Shown: positions 26,177 through 34,820, counted from the first letter of the stretch. The stretch is 64,000 nt of DNA from JABDJX01 sp039942715 (GCA_039942715.1 JBDVBY010000006.1:434001-498000); one strand, 5' to 3'. Notes: a model not told the origin generated them from the letters alone. A program made the numbers and translations.

Positions 26177-27208
26177 ATGCAAATCGCCCACCGCCTGATC
26201 GGCCCAACAGAACCACCATTGGTCATCGCCGAGATTGGTATCAACCACGGCGGTGATCTGGATGTCGCGCGCCATATGGTGACGCTTGCGGCCAAAGCCG
26301 GGGCCGAGATTGTCAAACACCAGACGCACTTTGTTTGGGACGAGATGACTGAAGAGGCCAAGGATATTCTGCCTCCCAACGCGGGCGGCAAATCGATCTG
26401 GCAGGTGATGGAAGAATGTGCGCTTTCAGCTGACGATGAGAAATTGCTTAAAAAGCATACCGAGGATTTGGGGCTAATCTATATCTCGACACCGTTTTCT
26501 CGGGCAGCGGCGGATTTTCTGGATGATATCGGCGTTCCCGCTTTCAAAATCGGTTCGGGCGAAGCGGACCACCTTCCGTTGATCCGCCACATCGCTGCCA
26601 AAGGCAAGCCCATCATCATGTCCACAGGAATGCAAACCATTGAAAGCATTGGGCGTTCTGTTGCGATCTTGAACGAGGCAGGGATTGATTATGCCTTGCT
26701 CGAGTGTACAAATCTCTATCCGTCTCCGCCAGAAATCGTATCGCTGCGCGGTGTTACCGACCTGCGAAACGCGTTCCCAAACGCCGTTGTTGGCTTTTCG
26801 GATCATTCCATCGGACCAGAAATGGCGCTTGCTGCTGTCGCCCTTGGCGCCTCGATCCTTGAGCGTCATTTCACCGATAGCCGCTATCGTGACGGGCCGG
26901 ACATTTCCTGTTCGATGGACCCTTCCGAGCTGCGCCATCTGATTGACCGAAGCCGCGAAATTCACACGGCGTTGCATAACACCAAAAGCCGCACCGGCCC
27001 CGAAGAGGCAGTCTATCGCTTTGCCCGCACATCCGTTGTTGCCGACCGTGATCTAGAGGCCGGGCATGTGATCACCGAGGCCGACATCTGGGGCCGTCGC
27101 CCCGGTTCAGGCGAGATTGCAGGTTACGAGTTTGAGAAAGTGATCGGCAAAACGCTGACCCGCGCATTGAACAAGAACACGCAGCTGAAATGGAGCGACC
27201 TTTCATGA
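26177..27208 (+). CDS. neuB: NeuB-family sialic/legionaminic acid synthase
   Basis: This enzyme condenses phosphoenolpyruvate with an N-acyl hexosamine to give a nonulosonic acid. The 343-residue protein has the TIM-barrel start PLVIAEIGINHGGDL, IVKHQTH, IYISTPFSRAAADFL, KIGSGEADHLPLI, MSTGMQT, ECTNLYPSP, VGFSDHSIG and ILERHFTDSR, plus a C-terminal SAF (antifreeze-like) domain (SVVADRDLEAGHVI). The ATG at 26177, nine bases after AAGGAGA, is chosen over the ATG at 26168 that abuts it. Precursor synthesis genes are not in view, so the exact sugar is unknown. Confidence 0.9.
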   Translation: MQIAHRLIGPTEPPLVIAEIGINHGGDLDVARHMVTLAAKAGAEIVKHQTHFVWDEMTEEAKDILPPNAGGKSIWQVMEECALSADDEKLLKKHTEDLGLIYISTPFSRAAADFLDDIGVPAFKIGSGEADHLPLIRHIAAKGKPIIMSTGMQTIESIGRSVAILNEAGIDYALLECTNLYPSPPEIVSLRGVTDLRNAFPNAVVGFSDHSIGPEMALAAVALGASILERHFTDSRYRDGPDISCSMDPSELRHLIDRSREIHTALHNTKSRTGPEEAVYRFARTSVVADRDLEAGHVITEADIWGRRPGSGEIAGYEFEKVIGKTLTRALNKNTQLKWSDLS

Positions 27209-28176
27209 TATTCACGCGTGCAGAGCTTGAAGAGGCGACCGCTCTTGTCGCGCAGCATATGCAGCCAACACCTCAATACGCTTGGCCGCAGTTACGGGAA
27301 CGATTGGGCTGCAAAGTTTGGGTGAAGCACGAAAATCATGGGCCCACAGGGGCGTTTAAGGTGCGCGGCGGCATCACGTTCATTGACTGGCTGCAACGCA
27401 CCCAACCCGATTGTCCGGGCATAATCACCGCCACGCGCGGTAACCACGGCCAATCTCAGGCGCGCGCGGCAACCGCGGCCGGCCTACGCGCGCTGGTTTA
27501 CGCACCCGAGGGAAACTCGGTTGAAAAGAATGAGGCGATGAAGGCCTTTGGCGCAGAACTGGAGATCTTTGGAGCTGATTTCGATGAGGCACGCGAAGAG
27601 GTCTATCGCATCGCTGAAGCCGAGGGTCTGTTTATCGTTCCGCCGTTTCACAAAGAACTAGTGCGCGGTGTGGCGACCTATGCTTACGAATTGCTCTCCG
27701 CGCAGCCCCAAATAGACACGCTTTACGTGCCGATCGGCTGTGGATCGGGCATTTGCGGGTGTATCGCTGCACGCGACGCCCTTGGGTTGGACACCAAAAT
27801 TGTCGGTGTTGTTAGTGAACATGCGCAAACAGCTAAGCTGTCAGCGGAAAGCGGAAGCTTGATCGAAACCAATGCTGCCCAGACCTTTGCCGATGGCATG
27901 GCGGTGCGTGTACCCGTTCAAGAAGCGCTGGACATCTACGGGCCGGGCGCAGAGCGCATCGTCACCGTGAGCGAAGAAGCCATCGCCGAAGCCATTCGCA
28001 TCTATTACCGTGATATACACAATCTGGCTGAAGGTGCCGGAGCGGCCCCTCTGGCTGCGTTGATGCAGGAAAGCGATCAGATGGCAGACAAAGAAGTCGC
28101 CGTGATCTTATGCGGTGGCAACATCGATACCGATTGGTTCCTGACGGTCATGCAGGGCGGCATCCCAAAGCTTTAA
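27205..28176 (+). CDS. PLP-dependent threonine ammonia-lyase-like enzyme
   Basis: This fold-type II PLP enzyme (323 residues) is related to threonine/serine dehydratases. The PLP lysine is in GPTGAFKVRGG, the phosphate loop is CGSGICG preceded by VPIGCG, and the C terminus has ILCGGNIDTDWF. It lacks an ACT regulatory domain, so it matches catabolic threonine dehydratase or hydroxyaspartate dehydratase-type proteins. It starts with an ATGA overlap on neuB, which implies co-translation, but any link with nonulosonate metabolism is unexplained. Confidence 0.87.
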   Translation: MIFTRAELEEATALVAQHMQPTPQYAWPQLRERLGCKVWVKHENHGPTGAFKVRGGITFIDWLQRTQPDCPGIITATRGNHGQSQARAATAAGLRALVYAPEGNSVEKNEAMKAFGAELEIFGADFDEAREEVYRIAEAEGLFIVPPFHKELVRGVATYAYELLSAQPQIDTLYVPIGCGSGICGCIAARDALGLDTKIVGVVSEHAQTAKLSAESGSLIETNAAQTFADGMAVRVPVQEALDIYGPGAERIVTVSEEAIAEAIRIYYRDIHNLAEGAGAAPLAALMQESDQMADKEVAVILCGGNIDTDWFLTVMQGGIPKL

Positions 28177-28182
28177 ACTTCA

Positions 28183-28386
28183 TCAGTGAAGTGTTTGTCC
28201 CACTACGCCGCTGCGCTGTGCGGACTCAAATTCAGGGGCTGCAGTGATCCAAAAATTGCCGCGCGCGTGCCAAACAGCATCGCCAATATCGGCGTGAACA
28301 GTCACGCGTCCTGCTTCGCGGGTAATCCGTTCCGGTGGCAAGAGCGACAGGAAATACGTCAGGGCAGATTTCGACAAAGTCATCAT
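28183..28386 (-). CDS. Small hypothetical protein
   Basis: This is a 67-residue predicted protein starting MMTLSKSALTYFLSLLP. The frame stays open to 28590, but the longer version would run into rplY and across its terminator, so the ATG at 28386 is chosen; AGAGGA lies 8 bases upstream. No membrane span, signal peptide or known motif is recognised. It converges on the PLP enzyme gene with a 6-bp gap. It may have its own promoter between the rplY terminator and the start. Confidence 0.5.
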   Translation of the reverse strand: MMTLSKSALTYFLSLLPPERITREAGRVTVHADIGDAVWHARGNFWITAAPEFESAQRSGVVGQTLH

Positions 28387-28447
28387 CGGTTGGTCCTCTT
28401 CCACGTATATGGGGGCCACAGCCGGCGAATTAAACCCTAGAAAGACA

Positions 28448-28474
28448 AAACGCGGCGCAAGGTGCGCCGCGTTT
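28448..28474 (-). terminator. Rho-independent terminator of rplY
   Basis: There is a 12-bp perfect stem (28448-28459 with 28463-28474) and a 3-base loop. On the minus strand it is followed by a T-rich tract (TTTTGTCTTT). It lies 24 bases after the rplY stop codon. Its arm shares the 13-mer AAACGCGGCGCAA with two other intergenic sites in the window. Confidence 0.8.
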
Positions 28475-28498
28475 CGAATGTTCTCAAAGACGTATAGC

Positions 28499-29170
28499 TT
28501 ACTCTTCGCCACCCTCTTCGGCGCCGTCGGCTGCGTCTTCGCCACCGTCTTCGGCTGTCTCTGCACCATCTTCGCCTTCTTCCTCGTCATCGCTGAGCAA
28601 GGCCGCAGGAGCGGAAAGGTTCGCGATTACAAAGTCGCGGTCGATGGTTGGTTTCGAACCAGCAGGCAGGTCAACGTCAGCAATCGTGATCGTATCTCCA
28701 ATTTCCATCGCACTGATGTCAATTGTGATGCTTTCAGGAATATCACCGGCGGTCACAACCAATTCAACTTCCGGACGTAGCAACGTCAGAACGCCGCCAG
28801 CACGGATGCCCGGCGAGTCGTCCTCACCAGCGACTTCTACGCCGATGAAAAGGTTGATCTTGGTGGTGCGCTTCAGGCGCATGAAATCGACGTGCCGCGG
28901 CAAGTCTTTCACAACGTCGCGCTGCACGTTCCGGCAGATGACGCGGACGTCGTCCTGGCCTTCGACCTGCATGTTATAAAGTGTTGAAAGGAAACGACCT
29001 TCCTTCAGCTTCTTAAACAGTACGTTGTAAGGGATATTGATCGGAAGCGGATCTTCGCCGCCGCCATATACGATGCCTGGTACGAGCCCGTCTCTACGAG
29101 CTTGGCGGGCGGCCCCCTTGCCTGTCCCCGTCCGTACCAAGGCGCTTAGGTCTGGGACCTGTCCTGCCAT
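28499..29170 (-). CDS. rplY: 50S ribosomal protein L25/general stress protein Ctc
   Basis: L25 binds 5S rRNA in the large ribosomal subunit. The 223-residue protein has the N-terminal L25 domain (GAARQARRDGLVPGIVYGGG, FLSTLYN, then CRNVQRDVVKDLPRHVDF), the C-terminal TL5 beta domain (LRPEVELVVTAGDIP), and a very acidic Glu/Asp/Gly tail of about 35 residues typical of alphaproteobacteria. The ATG at 29170 with GGAG 7 bases upstream is used; the frame extends to 29209 without a better start. Confidence 0.95.
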   Translation of the reverse strand: MAGQVPDLSALVRTGTGKGAARQARRDGLVPGIVYGGGEDPLPINIPYNVLFKKLKEGRFLSTLYNMQVEGQDDVRVICRNVQRDVVKDLPRHVDFMRLKRTTKINLFIGVEVAGEDDSPGIRAGGVLTLLRPEVELVVTAGDIPESITIDISAMEIGDTITIADVDLPAGSKPTIDRDFVIANLSAPAALLSDDEEEGEDGAETAEDGGEDAADGAEEGGEE

Positions 29171-29327
29171 GGGTTTTCTCCAAAATATCAAGTTGCGAGC
29201 GGCCTCCAAGGGTGTCCGCTCAGTAAGGCTGCCGTATAGGATGGAAAAACGGGTTTGGGAAGCGAAAAATGGATCGGTTCGCCACAGATCTGTGGCGCGC
29301 TTCCCCCGGCATTAACCGATCCACTCT

Positions 29328-29361
29328 TTTGCGCCGCGTAAGGAAGCAAACGCGGCGCAAA
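29328..29361. repeat. Inverted repeat, terminator-like hairpin
   Basis: A 12-bp perfect stem (29328-29339 with 29350-29361) closes a 10-base loop. It lies just downstream of the minus-strand lipoprotein gene stop. A T-rich stretch follows on the plus strand, not the minus strand, so its direction as a terminator is ambiguous. One arm is the recurrent AAACGCGGCGCAA element. Confidence 0.6.
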
Positions 29362-29371
29362 TTGCTTTGTT

Positions 29372-29683
29372 TTATGGCCCGCCTGCCGCACCGGTTGGGG
29401 ACCGACCGGTCGTACCACTGCCATTGTCTTCTTGAACTTCAAATATCGGGAGGCATTCAAGAACATTTCCGGCCGAGTCATAGACAGGTTCGCATTCATC
29501 CTCTGGAATACATGGATCAATGACATCTGCGCCGGGCACATAAATAAGCCCCTCGTCGCATGATCCATTGCCAAATTTATCGAACGTCGGCTGAGGTTTG
29601 ACCATGGTCACTTCCTCTTGTTGCGCGCAGGCGGACAAAAGTCCAACCACGCCAACGGCCGCCATAAAGACGTGCAATTTCAT
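29372..29683 (-). CDS. Small secreted lipoprotein, uncharacterised
   Basis: This 103-residue predicted lipoprotein has a signal peptide MKLHVFMAAVGVVGLLSAC with a lipobox LSAC at Cys19. The mature part has six further residues-rich motifs worth noting: four Cys in the segment GSCDEGL, DPCIPEDECEP and LECLPIF, which could form two disulfides, and a Gly/Ser-rich tail. The ATG at 29683 follows GAGGAGAA at 8 bases and gives the signal peptide directly; the frame opens upstream at 29914 but without support. No family is recognised. It is divergent from a LysR gene. Confidence 0.75.
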   Translation of the reverse strand: MKLHVFMAAVGVVGLLSACAQQEEVTMVKPQPTFDKFGNGSCDEGLIYVPGADVIDPCIPEDECEPVYDSAGNVLECLPIFEVQEDNGSGTTGRSPTGAAGGP

Positions 29684-29742
29684 AAAATAGTTCTCCTCGA
29701 CCCAGGTAAAGTTGCATTTCCAAATGGCGTTATGTCGGGCGC

Positions 29743-29760
29743 CTTGGTCAGCTTGGTCAG
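29743..29760. repeat. Tandem 9-bp direct repeat CTTGGTCAG
   Basis: Two adjacent identical copies (29743-29751 and 29752-29760) lie in the 138-bp gap between the minus-strand lipoprotein and the LysR-type gene. It could be a binding site with near one-helical-turn spacing. Confidence 0.45.
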
Positions 29761-29801
29761 AAAGTGGATAGGTTTTTAAGCAGAAATAGTGCATAAGAAT
29801 A

Positions 29802-29815
29802 CTGCAAATTTGCAG
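29802..29815. promoter_or_regulatory. 14-bp perfect palindrome over the LysR ribosome binding site
   Basis: CTGCAAATTTGCAG is a perfect palindrome ending at the AGGA that precedes the ATG at 29822. Binding of a protein here, or RNA folding, would block translation or transcription of the regulator, which suggests autoregulation. Confidence 0.55.
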
Positions 29816-29821
29816 GATTCG

Positions 29822-30697
29822 ATGAAAGCCGACTGGGATCACCTCAAGATTGTTTTGGCAATAAGCCGTGGTGGGTCGCTTACAGCGGCTGCAACCCTTT
29901 TGGTCATGGACCAAACGACGGTTGGGCGACGGTTAAATGCGTTAGAAGACGAGCTGGGGATCGCGCTCTTCTTACGGTCCAAGAGCGGGTTTGATGCAAC
30001 AGAGGCCGGACAAATTGTGATCGAGAACGCGTTGCGGATCGAAGCACGGTTAGGACACATGCGTGAGTCGCTTGATGATATGCACGAAGGCGCTGCGGGT
30101 GTGTTGCGGCTTGCCGGCAACAACTGGATGCTTCAGCGCTTGGCCGAACATGTTCTACCTCAGTTTCTAAGCGACCATCCAAGGATCGAACTTCGCATCT
30201 CTGGGCGCTTGCCACCCGGCCCGGTTCACAGCGAGCCTACCGTTTCGCTGTGGTTTGATGCCAATCCACATGCCCAAGATCGCGCCACCCCACTGTGCAG
30301 CTTGAACTATGCTGCTTATCAGTCAAAGACCGCGCCGCCGCCCGCGACTGAGTGGGTGCAGTTTCAAGATGATGTCGCGCAAGGCCCCTCGTTTACCCGC
30401 CAACTACGCCAACGCATGAACCCGGGAGCGCACATGCGCTTGACAGCAACAGATGCGCAAATTTTGCAAGGGGCAATCCGGGCCGGCATGGCTCAGGGGG
30501 TCCTGCCCGTTTGTATTGGTGATCGTGATCCCGCGCTCCAACGCGTTCCCAACTCTACAGCGATCCAACGCGTCTTACATTTTCACGCAAGCGATGACGC
30601 GCGCCGCCTGAAACGTGTGGGGTTGTTGTATGATTGTATTGCGCAATCCATTGAACCCATTTTTGCGGGTTCCAAGATTGAACCAATGCGCGTTTAA
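29822..30697 (+). CDS. LysR-family transcriptional regulator
   Basis: This 291-residue regulator has an N-terminal winged HTH (ILAISRGGSLTAAATLL, then DQTTVGRRLNALEDELGIALF) and a substrate-binding domain that is somewhat short. The ATG at 29822 is preferred, with AGGA 4 bases upstream; an upstream frame start at 29789 would add eleven residues. It is divergent from the small lipoprotein gene and is followed by an SRPBCC protein 51 bp away, both possible targets. The effector is unknown. Confidence 0.87.
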   Translation: MKADWDHLKIVLAISRGGSLTAAATLLVMDQTTVGRRLNALEDELGIALFLRSKSGFDATEAGQIVIENALRIEARLGHMRESLDDMHEGAAGVLRLAGNNWMLQRLAEHVLPQFLSDHPRIELRISGRLPPGPVHSEPTVSLWFDANPHAQDRATPLCSLNYAAYQSKTAPPPATEWVQFQDDVAQGPSFTRQLRQRMNPGAHMRLTATDAQILQGAIRAGMAQGVLPVCIGDRDPALQRVPNSTAIQRVLHFHASDDARRLKRVGLLYDCIAQSIEPIFAGSKIEPMRV

Positions 30698-30748
30698 GTA
30701 ACGTCAAAGCACAATTACCATTGAGTAAACTGAGAAAAAGGAAATCAA

Positions 30749-31243
30749 ATGAGCGATCTGCCAATTTTCGTCATGGAACATAGCTTTGATGCTCCGCCTG
30801 CTATTGTCTGGCGCACATGGACCGAAGCGGATCTGATTGAACGTTGGTATGGCCCCGGAGTTGAAACTGCGATCCACAATTTTGAAGTAAGTCCGGGCGG
30901 TCTGTGGATCAACGAAATGCGCATGGGTGATCAATCCATGTATCAGCGCATGGAGTATACAGAGGTTGAACCGCCTGCGCGGCTCGTGATGCTGATGTCC
31001 AACTGCGACGCCGACTGGAACATTATCGACAACCCAATGATGCCGCAGTGGCCACGTACTTTTTTGACCGAAGTCGAATTTGAAGCAGAAGGCGAAGGCA
31101 CACGGCTGACCCTGCGCTGGATTCCACACGAGGCAAGCGACGAGCAAAACGAAGCCTTTGCGCGGGCGATGGAAGGTATGGAGCAAGGTTGGGGTGCCGG
31201 CATGACGATGATTGCCGAACTTCTGGAAGAGCTGAAAGACTAG
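30749..31243 (+). CDS. SRPBCC domain (AHSA1-type) protein
   Basis: This 164-residue protein is of the START/Bet v1-like AHSA1 group. It shows the typical start VMEHSFDAPPAIVWRTWTEADLIERWYGP, the following GGLWINEMR, and the C-terminal WGAGMTMIAELLEEL. Such proteins bind small hydrophobic ligands or act in stress responses. An AAAGGAAATCA precedes the ATG. Its stop overlaps the convergent exported-protein gene by 4 bp. Function is unknown beyond family. Confidence 0.88.
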   Translation: MSDLPIFVMEHSFDAPPAIVWRTWTEADLIERWYGPGVETAIHNFEVSPGGLWINEMRMGDQSMYQRMEYTEVEPPARLVMLMSNCDADWNIIDNPMMPQWPRTFLTEVEFEAEGEGTRLTLRWIPHEASDEQNEAFARAMEGMEQGWGAGMTMIAELLEELKD

Positions 31244-31821
31244 TGCACAGGCTCAAAGAACGCGAAATTGGCGTCAACTGCTCCAAAGGCGCAGTTGGCC
31301 TCAAGCAGGATAGCGTGCACTCTATGTGGCTTTTCCGATTTCAGCTCAGCCAGATCGACATAAGTCACATCAAGGTTTTCAAGCATCGGAGCTTCGGGCG
31401 CGCTTAAGTCCCAACTCACATAGCCACAAACCAAATTGCGGTTTTTGCCCCATGTGCCCATGAAATCGACGGTGCCCAATAGACGCGACACAGGATACCA
31501 GTTGATGCGATACCCGGTCAAATGTTGCACGGCACCGTGGTTGGTCATCATCTCAAACGCAGGATCACTCGCTTCGACCCGAGCCGGAGAAACGATCTGC
31601 GGCAACCCAATAGTAGTACGGTTCGGGACGGGAGGCGCAGTTGCCGCGTTTTCTGCTGCCTGAAAAAACGCCGTTGTCACGGCGATCAAAGCGGCCGTTT
31701 CCGTCGGGAATTCTAGGGTATCAGGCGAGACACGATCAGACGCGAACGCGGGCAGGGCCGCAAAGGCCATAACCACCGCGACGCCATACGAAGCAAATCG
31801 ATCAACGCTCACACTCTTCAT
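31240..31821 (-). CDS. Exported hypothetical protein
   Basis: This 193-residue predicted protein has a Sec-type signal peptide ending near FAALPAFASD. The mature part includes WGKNRNLVCGYVSWDLS and ILLEANCAFGAVDANFAFFEP with two Cys that could pair. The ATG at 31821 follows AAGGA at 5 bases; an upstream frame start at 31890 would hide the signal peptide. No family is recognised. Confidence 0.7.
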   Translation of the reverse strand: MKSVSVDRFASYGVAVVMAFAALPAFASDRVSPDTLEFPTETAALIAVTTAFFQAAENAATAPPVPNRTTIGLPQIVSPARVEASDPAFEMMTNHGAVQHLTGYRINWYPVSRLLGTVDFMGTWGKNRNLVCGYVSWDLSAPEAPMLENLDVTYVDLAELKSEKPHRVHAILLEANCAFGAVDANFAFFEPVH

Positions 31822-31952
31822 GAGATCCTTATAGTCAGTGAAGCGAAATGCGGCAAGAAAGAGGCAAGAAACAGGCTGTTTTAAGTGCAAAACCGCGACA
31901 TAAGTGCCGCAGCTGTTAACAATGGGTTAACGAAAGACGCACTGTGGCTTCG

Positions 31953-33116
31953 CTAGCTCCAATCGCCTGAAAAGCCTTTGGGCACCATTAAGATGTTTCG
32001 ATCCACGTCTTCAATGTCACGCTTTCCGGCCAAAGCCATCGAATTATCAAGCTCTTTGTGAATGATTTCCAGCGATTTAGTCACGCCCTTTTCGCCCATC
32101 GCCCCAAGCCCATAGACAAAGGCCCGCCCAATCATCGTCCCTTTGGCTCCAAGCGCGCGGGCTTTCAGCACGTCCTGGCCCGAGCGGATACCGCTATCCA
32201 GCCAAACCTCTACCTGATCCCCAACCGCCTCAATAATCGGTTCCAACATACGGATCGACGAAAGCGCGCCATCAAGCTGACGCCCCCCATGATTTGAAAC
32301 GATTATCGCATCCGCGCCAAGTTCTGCTGCACGTTTTGCGTCCTCAACATCCATGATCCCTTTCAGGATTACTTTGCCGCCCCACATGTCCATCAGTTGT
32401 TTCACGCGGTCCCAGTTCAAGGATTGATCAAACGCCTCAGCAATCCATTCAGACAGTGAACTTGGGTCTTTCACACCGCTGGCATGACCGACAACGTTAC
32501 CAAAAAAACGTCGCTTGGTACCAAGCATCTCAAGACCCCAAGGGATTTTGGTGGCCAAATTGGCAATTGATGCGGGCGTCAGCTTTGGCGGCGCTGAAAG
32601 GCCATTTTTGATATCCTTGTGGCGCTGCCCCATCAGTTGCAAATCAACGGTGATCACAATAGCTGAGCAATTTGCGGCTCGCGCACGCTCCATCAGACGG
32701 CCCATGAATTCGTCGTCTTTCAGGGTATAGACCTGAAACCAAAACGGCTCTTCTGTGTTTTCGGCCACGTCCTCGATCGAACAAATCGACATAGTGGACA
32801 AGGTGAACGGCACACCGAATTTCTCCGCCGCGCGCGCTGCTTTGATCTCGCCGTCTGCAGATTGCATGCCAGTGAGCCCTACAGGCGCCAAAGCCACCGG
32901 CATCGCCACATCCTGACCAATCATCTGCGTCTTTGTCGAACGGTTCGTCATGTCCACGGCAATACGCTGGCGGATATAGAGATCGTTGAAGTCAGAGGTG
33001 TTTTCGCCAAATGTTTGCTCGCTCCAACTTCCCGACTCGGCATAGTCATAGAACATCTTTGGAACGCGGCGGCGGTAGAGACGTTTCAGATCCGCAATTT
33101 CAGTGATATGAGCCAT
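31953..33116 (-). CDS. lldD: FMN-dependent L-lactate dehydrogenase/alpha-hydroxy acid oxidase
   Basis: This enzyme of the FMN-dependent alpha-hydroxy acid dehydrogenase family oxidises L-lactate (or a similar 2-hydroxy acid) to the 2-keto acid. The 387-residue TIM-barrel protein has YDYAESGSWSEQTF, the FMN-binding PVALAPVGLTGM, GKVILKGIMDVEDAK, and the signature SNHGGRQLDGA with the catalytic His, then DSGIRSGQDVLKA. LldD-type length and lack of a signal peptide favour a membrane-associated quinone-reducing dehydrogenase. The substrate assignment is by family. Confidence 0.9.
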   Translation of the reverse strand: MAHITEIADLKRLYRRRVPKMFYDYAESGSWSEQTFGENTSDFNDLYIRQRIAVDMTNRSTKTQMIGQDVAMPVALAPVGLTGMQSADGEIKAARAAEKFGVPFTLSTMSICSIEDVAENTEEPFWFQVYTLKDDEFMGRLMERARAANCSAIVITVDLQLMGQRHKDIKNGLSAPPKLTPASIANLATKIPWGLEMLGTKRRFFGNVVGHASGVKDPSSLSEWIAEAFDQSLNWDRVKQLMDMWGGKVILKGIMDVEDAKRAAELGADAIIVSNHGGRQLDGALSSIRMLEPIIEAVGDQVEVWLDSGIRSGQDVLKARALGAKGTMIGRAFVYGLGAMGEKGVTKSLEIIHKELDNSMALAGKRDIEDVDRNILMVPKGFSGDWS

Positions 33117-33205
33117 AAATCGCGCCTCTCCCTTTGATCAATTTTTCCTAGCAATCCAAGCTATGATGCGCAATTGCCCATCCCTCATGGCAGCTATGCA
33201 CGCCT

Positions 33206-34078
33206 TTAGCCGCGCTCTGCGTGTCTCGTCCTAATCAACGCAAATATGCCAGCCGCCACGATGATGGCTGCTCCGATCGCGACGTTCAGCTCAAGCGTTT
33301 CGCCAAACACCGTTACACCAACCAACACTGCAAAAACCAAATGGAAATAGGCAAACGGCTGCAACACGCTGGCCTCAGCAATCTCGTAACAACGGATCAA
33401 AAGCCAATGCCCACATACGCCGGTGATGCAAAGCGCGATCATCCACATCCAGTCCGTGCGCGTCATCGGCTCCCATGTTGCTAAGCCGAAGATCGTCATC
33501 GCAAAAGCACCTGTCGTGCCGGTCCAGAAAAACGAAGTCGCCGTGCTGTCCAAGCGCGCCGCATAGCGCGTCATCAGCGCATAAAGCGCAAACATGGCGG
33601 CCGAAATCAGTGGAATAATCGCCGTTTTCTGAAACACGCCCATGCCCGGAGCAAGGATCACCATCATGCCAACAAAGCCCGCACCAATCGCCGCCCAGCG
33701 CCGCCAGCCCACCTTTTCGCCAAGCATTGGTCCAGAAAGCGCGACAACCATCAAAGGGTAAACGGCAAAGATCGCGTGGCTTTCGACAAGGCCAATAAGA
33801 ACAAAACCATAAAGCGCGACACAAATCTCAGCAACGAGCAATAACCCACGCGAAATTTGCAGCACTGGTTGTTTGGTCGCTGCTGCCGCCCGAATGCCAC
33901 CAGCCTTGCGCATGGCAACTACGATGACGAAAGCGGCGAAGAACCAATAGCGGATCATCACAACCATGAACGGGTTGTATTCAGCCGCTAAATGACGCGA
34001 GATCCCATCTTGCGTGGCAAACACCAGCATCGCGAAGACCATCAACGTAATCCCAAGGCGACTTGATTGTTCCGTCAC
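33206..34078 (-). CDS. EamA-family (DMT) transporter
   Basis: This is a ten-span drug/metabolite transporter-like permease of 290 residues with two EamA repeats: AMLVFATQDGISRH in the first half and ISAAMFALYALMTRYA in the second. The last span ends in an RTRHAERG tail. The substrate is unknown. It begins with an ATGA overlap on the mnmD stop, an unexpected pairing with a tRNA modification enzyme. Confidence 0.9.
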   Translation of the reverse strand: MTEQSSRLGITLMVFAMLVFATQDGISRHLAAEYNPFMVVMIRYWFFAAFVIVVAMRKAGGIRAAAATKQPVLQISRGLLLVAEICVALYGFVLIGLVESHAIFAVYPLMVVALSGPMLGEKVGWRRWAAIGAGFVGMMVILAPGMGVFQKTAIIPLISAAMFALYALMTRYAARLDSTATSFFWTGTTGAFAMTIFGLATWEPMTRTDWMWMIALCITGVCGHWLLIRCYEIAEASVLQPFAYFHLVFAVLVGVTVFGETLELNVAIGAAIIVAAGIFALIRTRHAERG

Positions 34079-34740
34079 GCGAGCCGCCCTTTGGTCATAT
34101 GCCGTTTGTGTCCAAACCCCGGCACACGTTCCACCTCAAAACCCGCGTCGCTTAGAGCGCGCCGCACGGCCCCTGCTGCGGTATAGGTCGCGAACATCCC
34201 ACCATCGTGCGTATGGCGCGCAACCTGCGACATAAGCATCGGTTCCCACAACTCAGGGTTTTTAGCCGGCGAAAATCCATCCAAGAACCAAGCATCCGCT
34301 TTACCAGCCCAATCGGGAAGCGTTTCGCGCGCATCTCCGATGATGACGTTAAGCGTCAGGTCATCCGTTACAGCCTGCCACCCGTTCTCTAATTGCGCTA
34401 ATATCGGCTCGGCCAAAAACGGCATGCCGGTAAATCCGGCATGCGCAACCTTCATGTCCTTAAGTGGCATGGGATATCGCTCAAAAGAAGTGAAATGCAG
34501 TCGCCCACCGATTTTCGCAGAACGCCATGCAGAGAGGGCAACAAGACAGTTCAGCCCGGTACCAAATCCAAGCTCGGCAATGTGGAAATCAGGCCTGAAC
34601 CTCTGCGGAAGATCGTTGCCGGCCAAAAACACATGCTGCGTTTCGTTCACACCATCAGCAAGCGAATAGTACGGGTCGTCAAACGCCTGCGCGACGGGCA
34701 CGCCATTCGTCCATTCCAGCTTTGGCGATGTCTCCGTCAC
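34075..34740 (-). CDS. mnmD: tRNA (5-methylaminomethyl-2-thiouridine)(34) methyltransferase, MnmD-like
   Basis: This SAM-dependent methyltransferase corresponds to the N-terminal half of E. coli MnmC, which methylates nm5s2U34 to mnm5s2U34 in tRNA. The 221-residue protein begins with LEWTNGVPVAQAFDDPYYS and has ELGFGTGLNCL (SAM-binding) and DAWFLDGFSPAKNPELW, diagnostic for the DUF752/MnmD group. The GTG at 34740 follows GGAGG at 8 bases. The frame is open to 34887, but this would overlap the divergent FAD gene. It is co-transcribed with the EamA gene. Confidence 0.88.
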   Translation of the reverse strand: MTETSPKLEWTNGVPVAQAFDDPYYSLADGVNETQHVFLAGNDLPQRFRPDFHIAELGFGTGLNCLVALSAWRSAKIGGRLHFTSFERYPMPLKDMKVAHAGFTGMPFLAEPILAQLENGWQAVTDDLTLNVIIGDARETLPDWAGKADAWFLDGFSPAKNPELWEPMLMSQVARHTHDGGMFATYTAAGAVRRALSDAGFEVERVPGFGHKRHMTKGRLA

Positions 34741-34820
34741 GCGCGCGTCCTCCAGGCGGCCAAAGTGACGCGCGCGCTGCACCTTGGCAATGCAAGATCG
34801 TCCTCTATTCTGCACGAGAA

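Noticed and set aside
28387..28590. N-terminal extension of the small hypothetical gene
   Set aside because: It would cross the rplY terminator and overlap rplY coding sequence, and the internal ATG has a good ribosome binding site.
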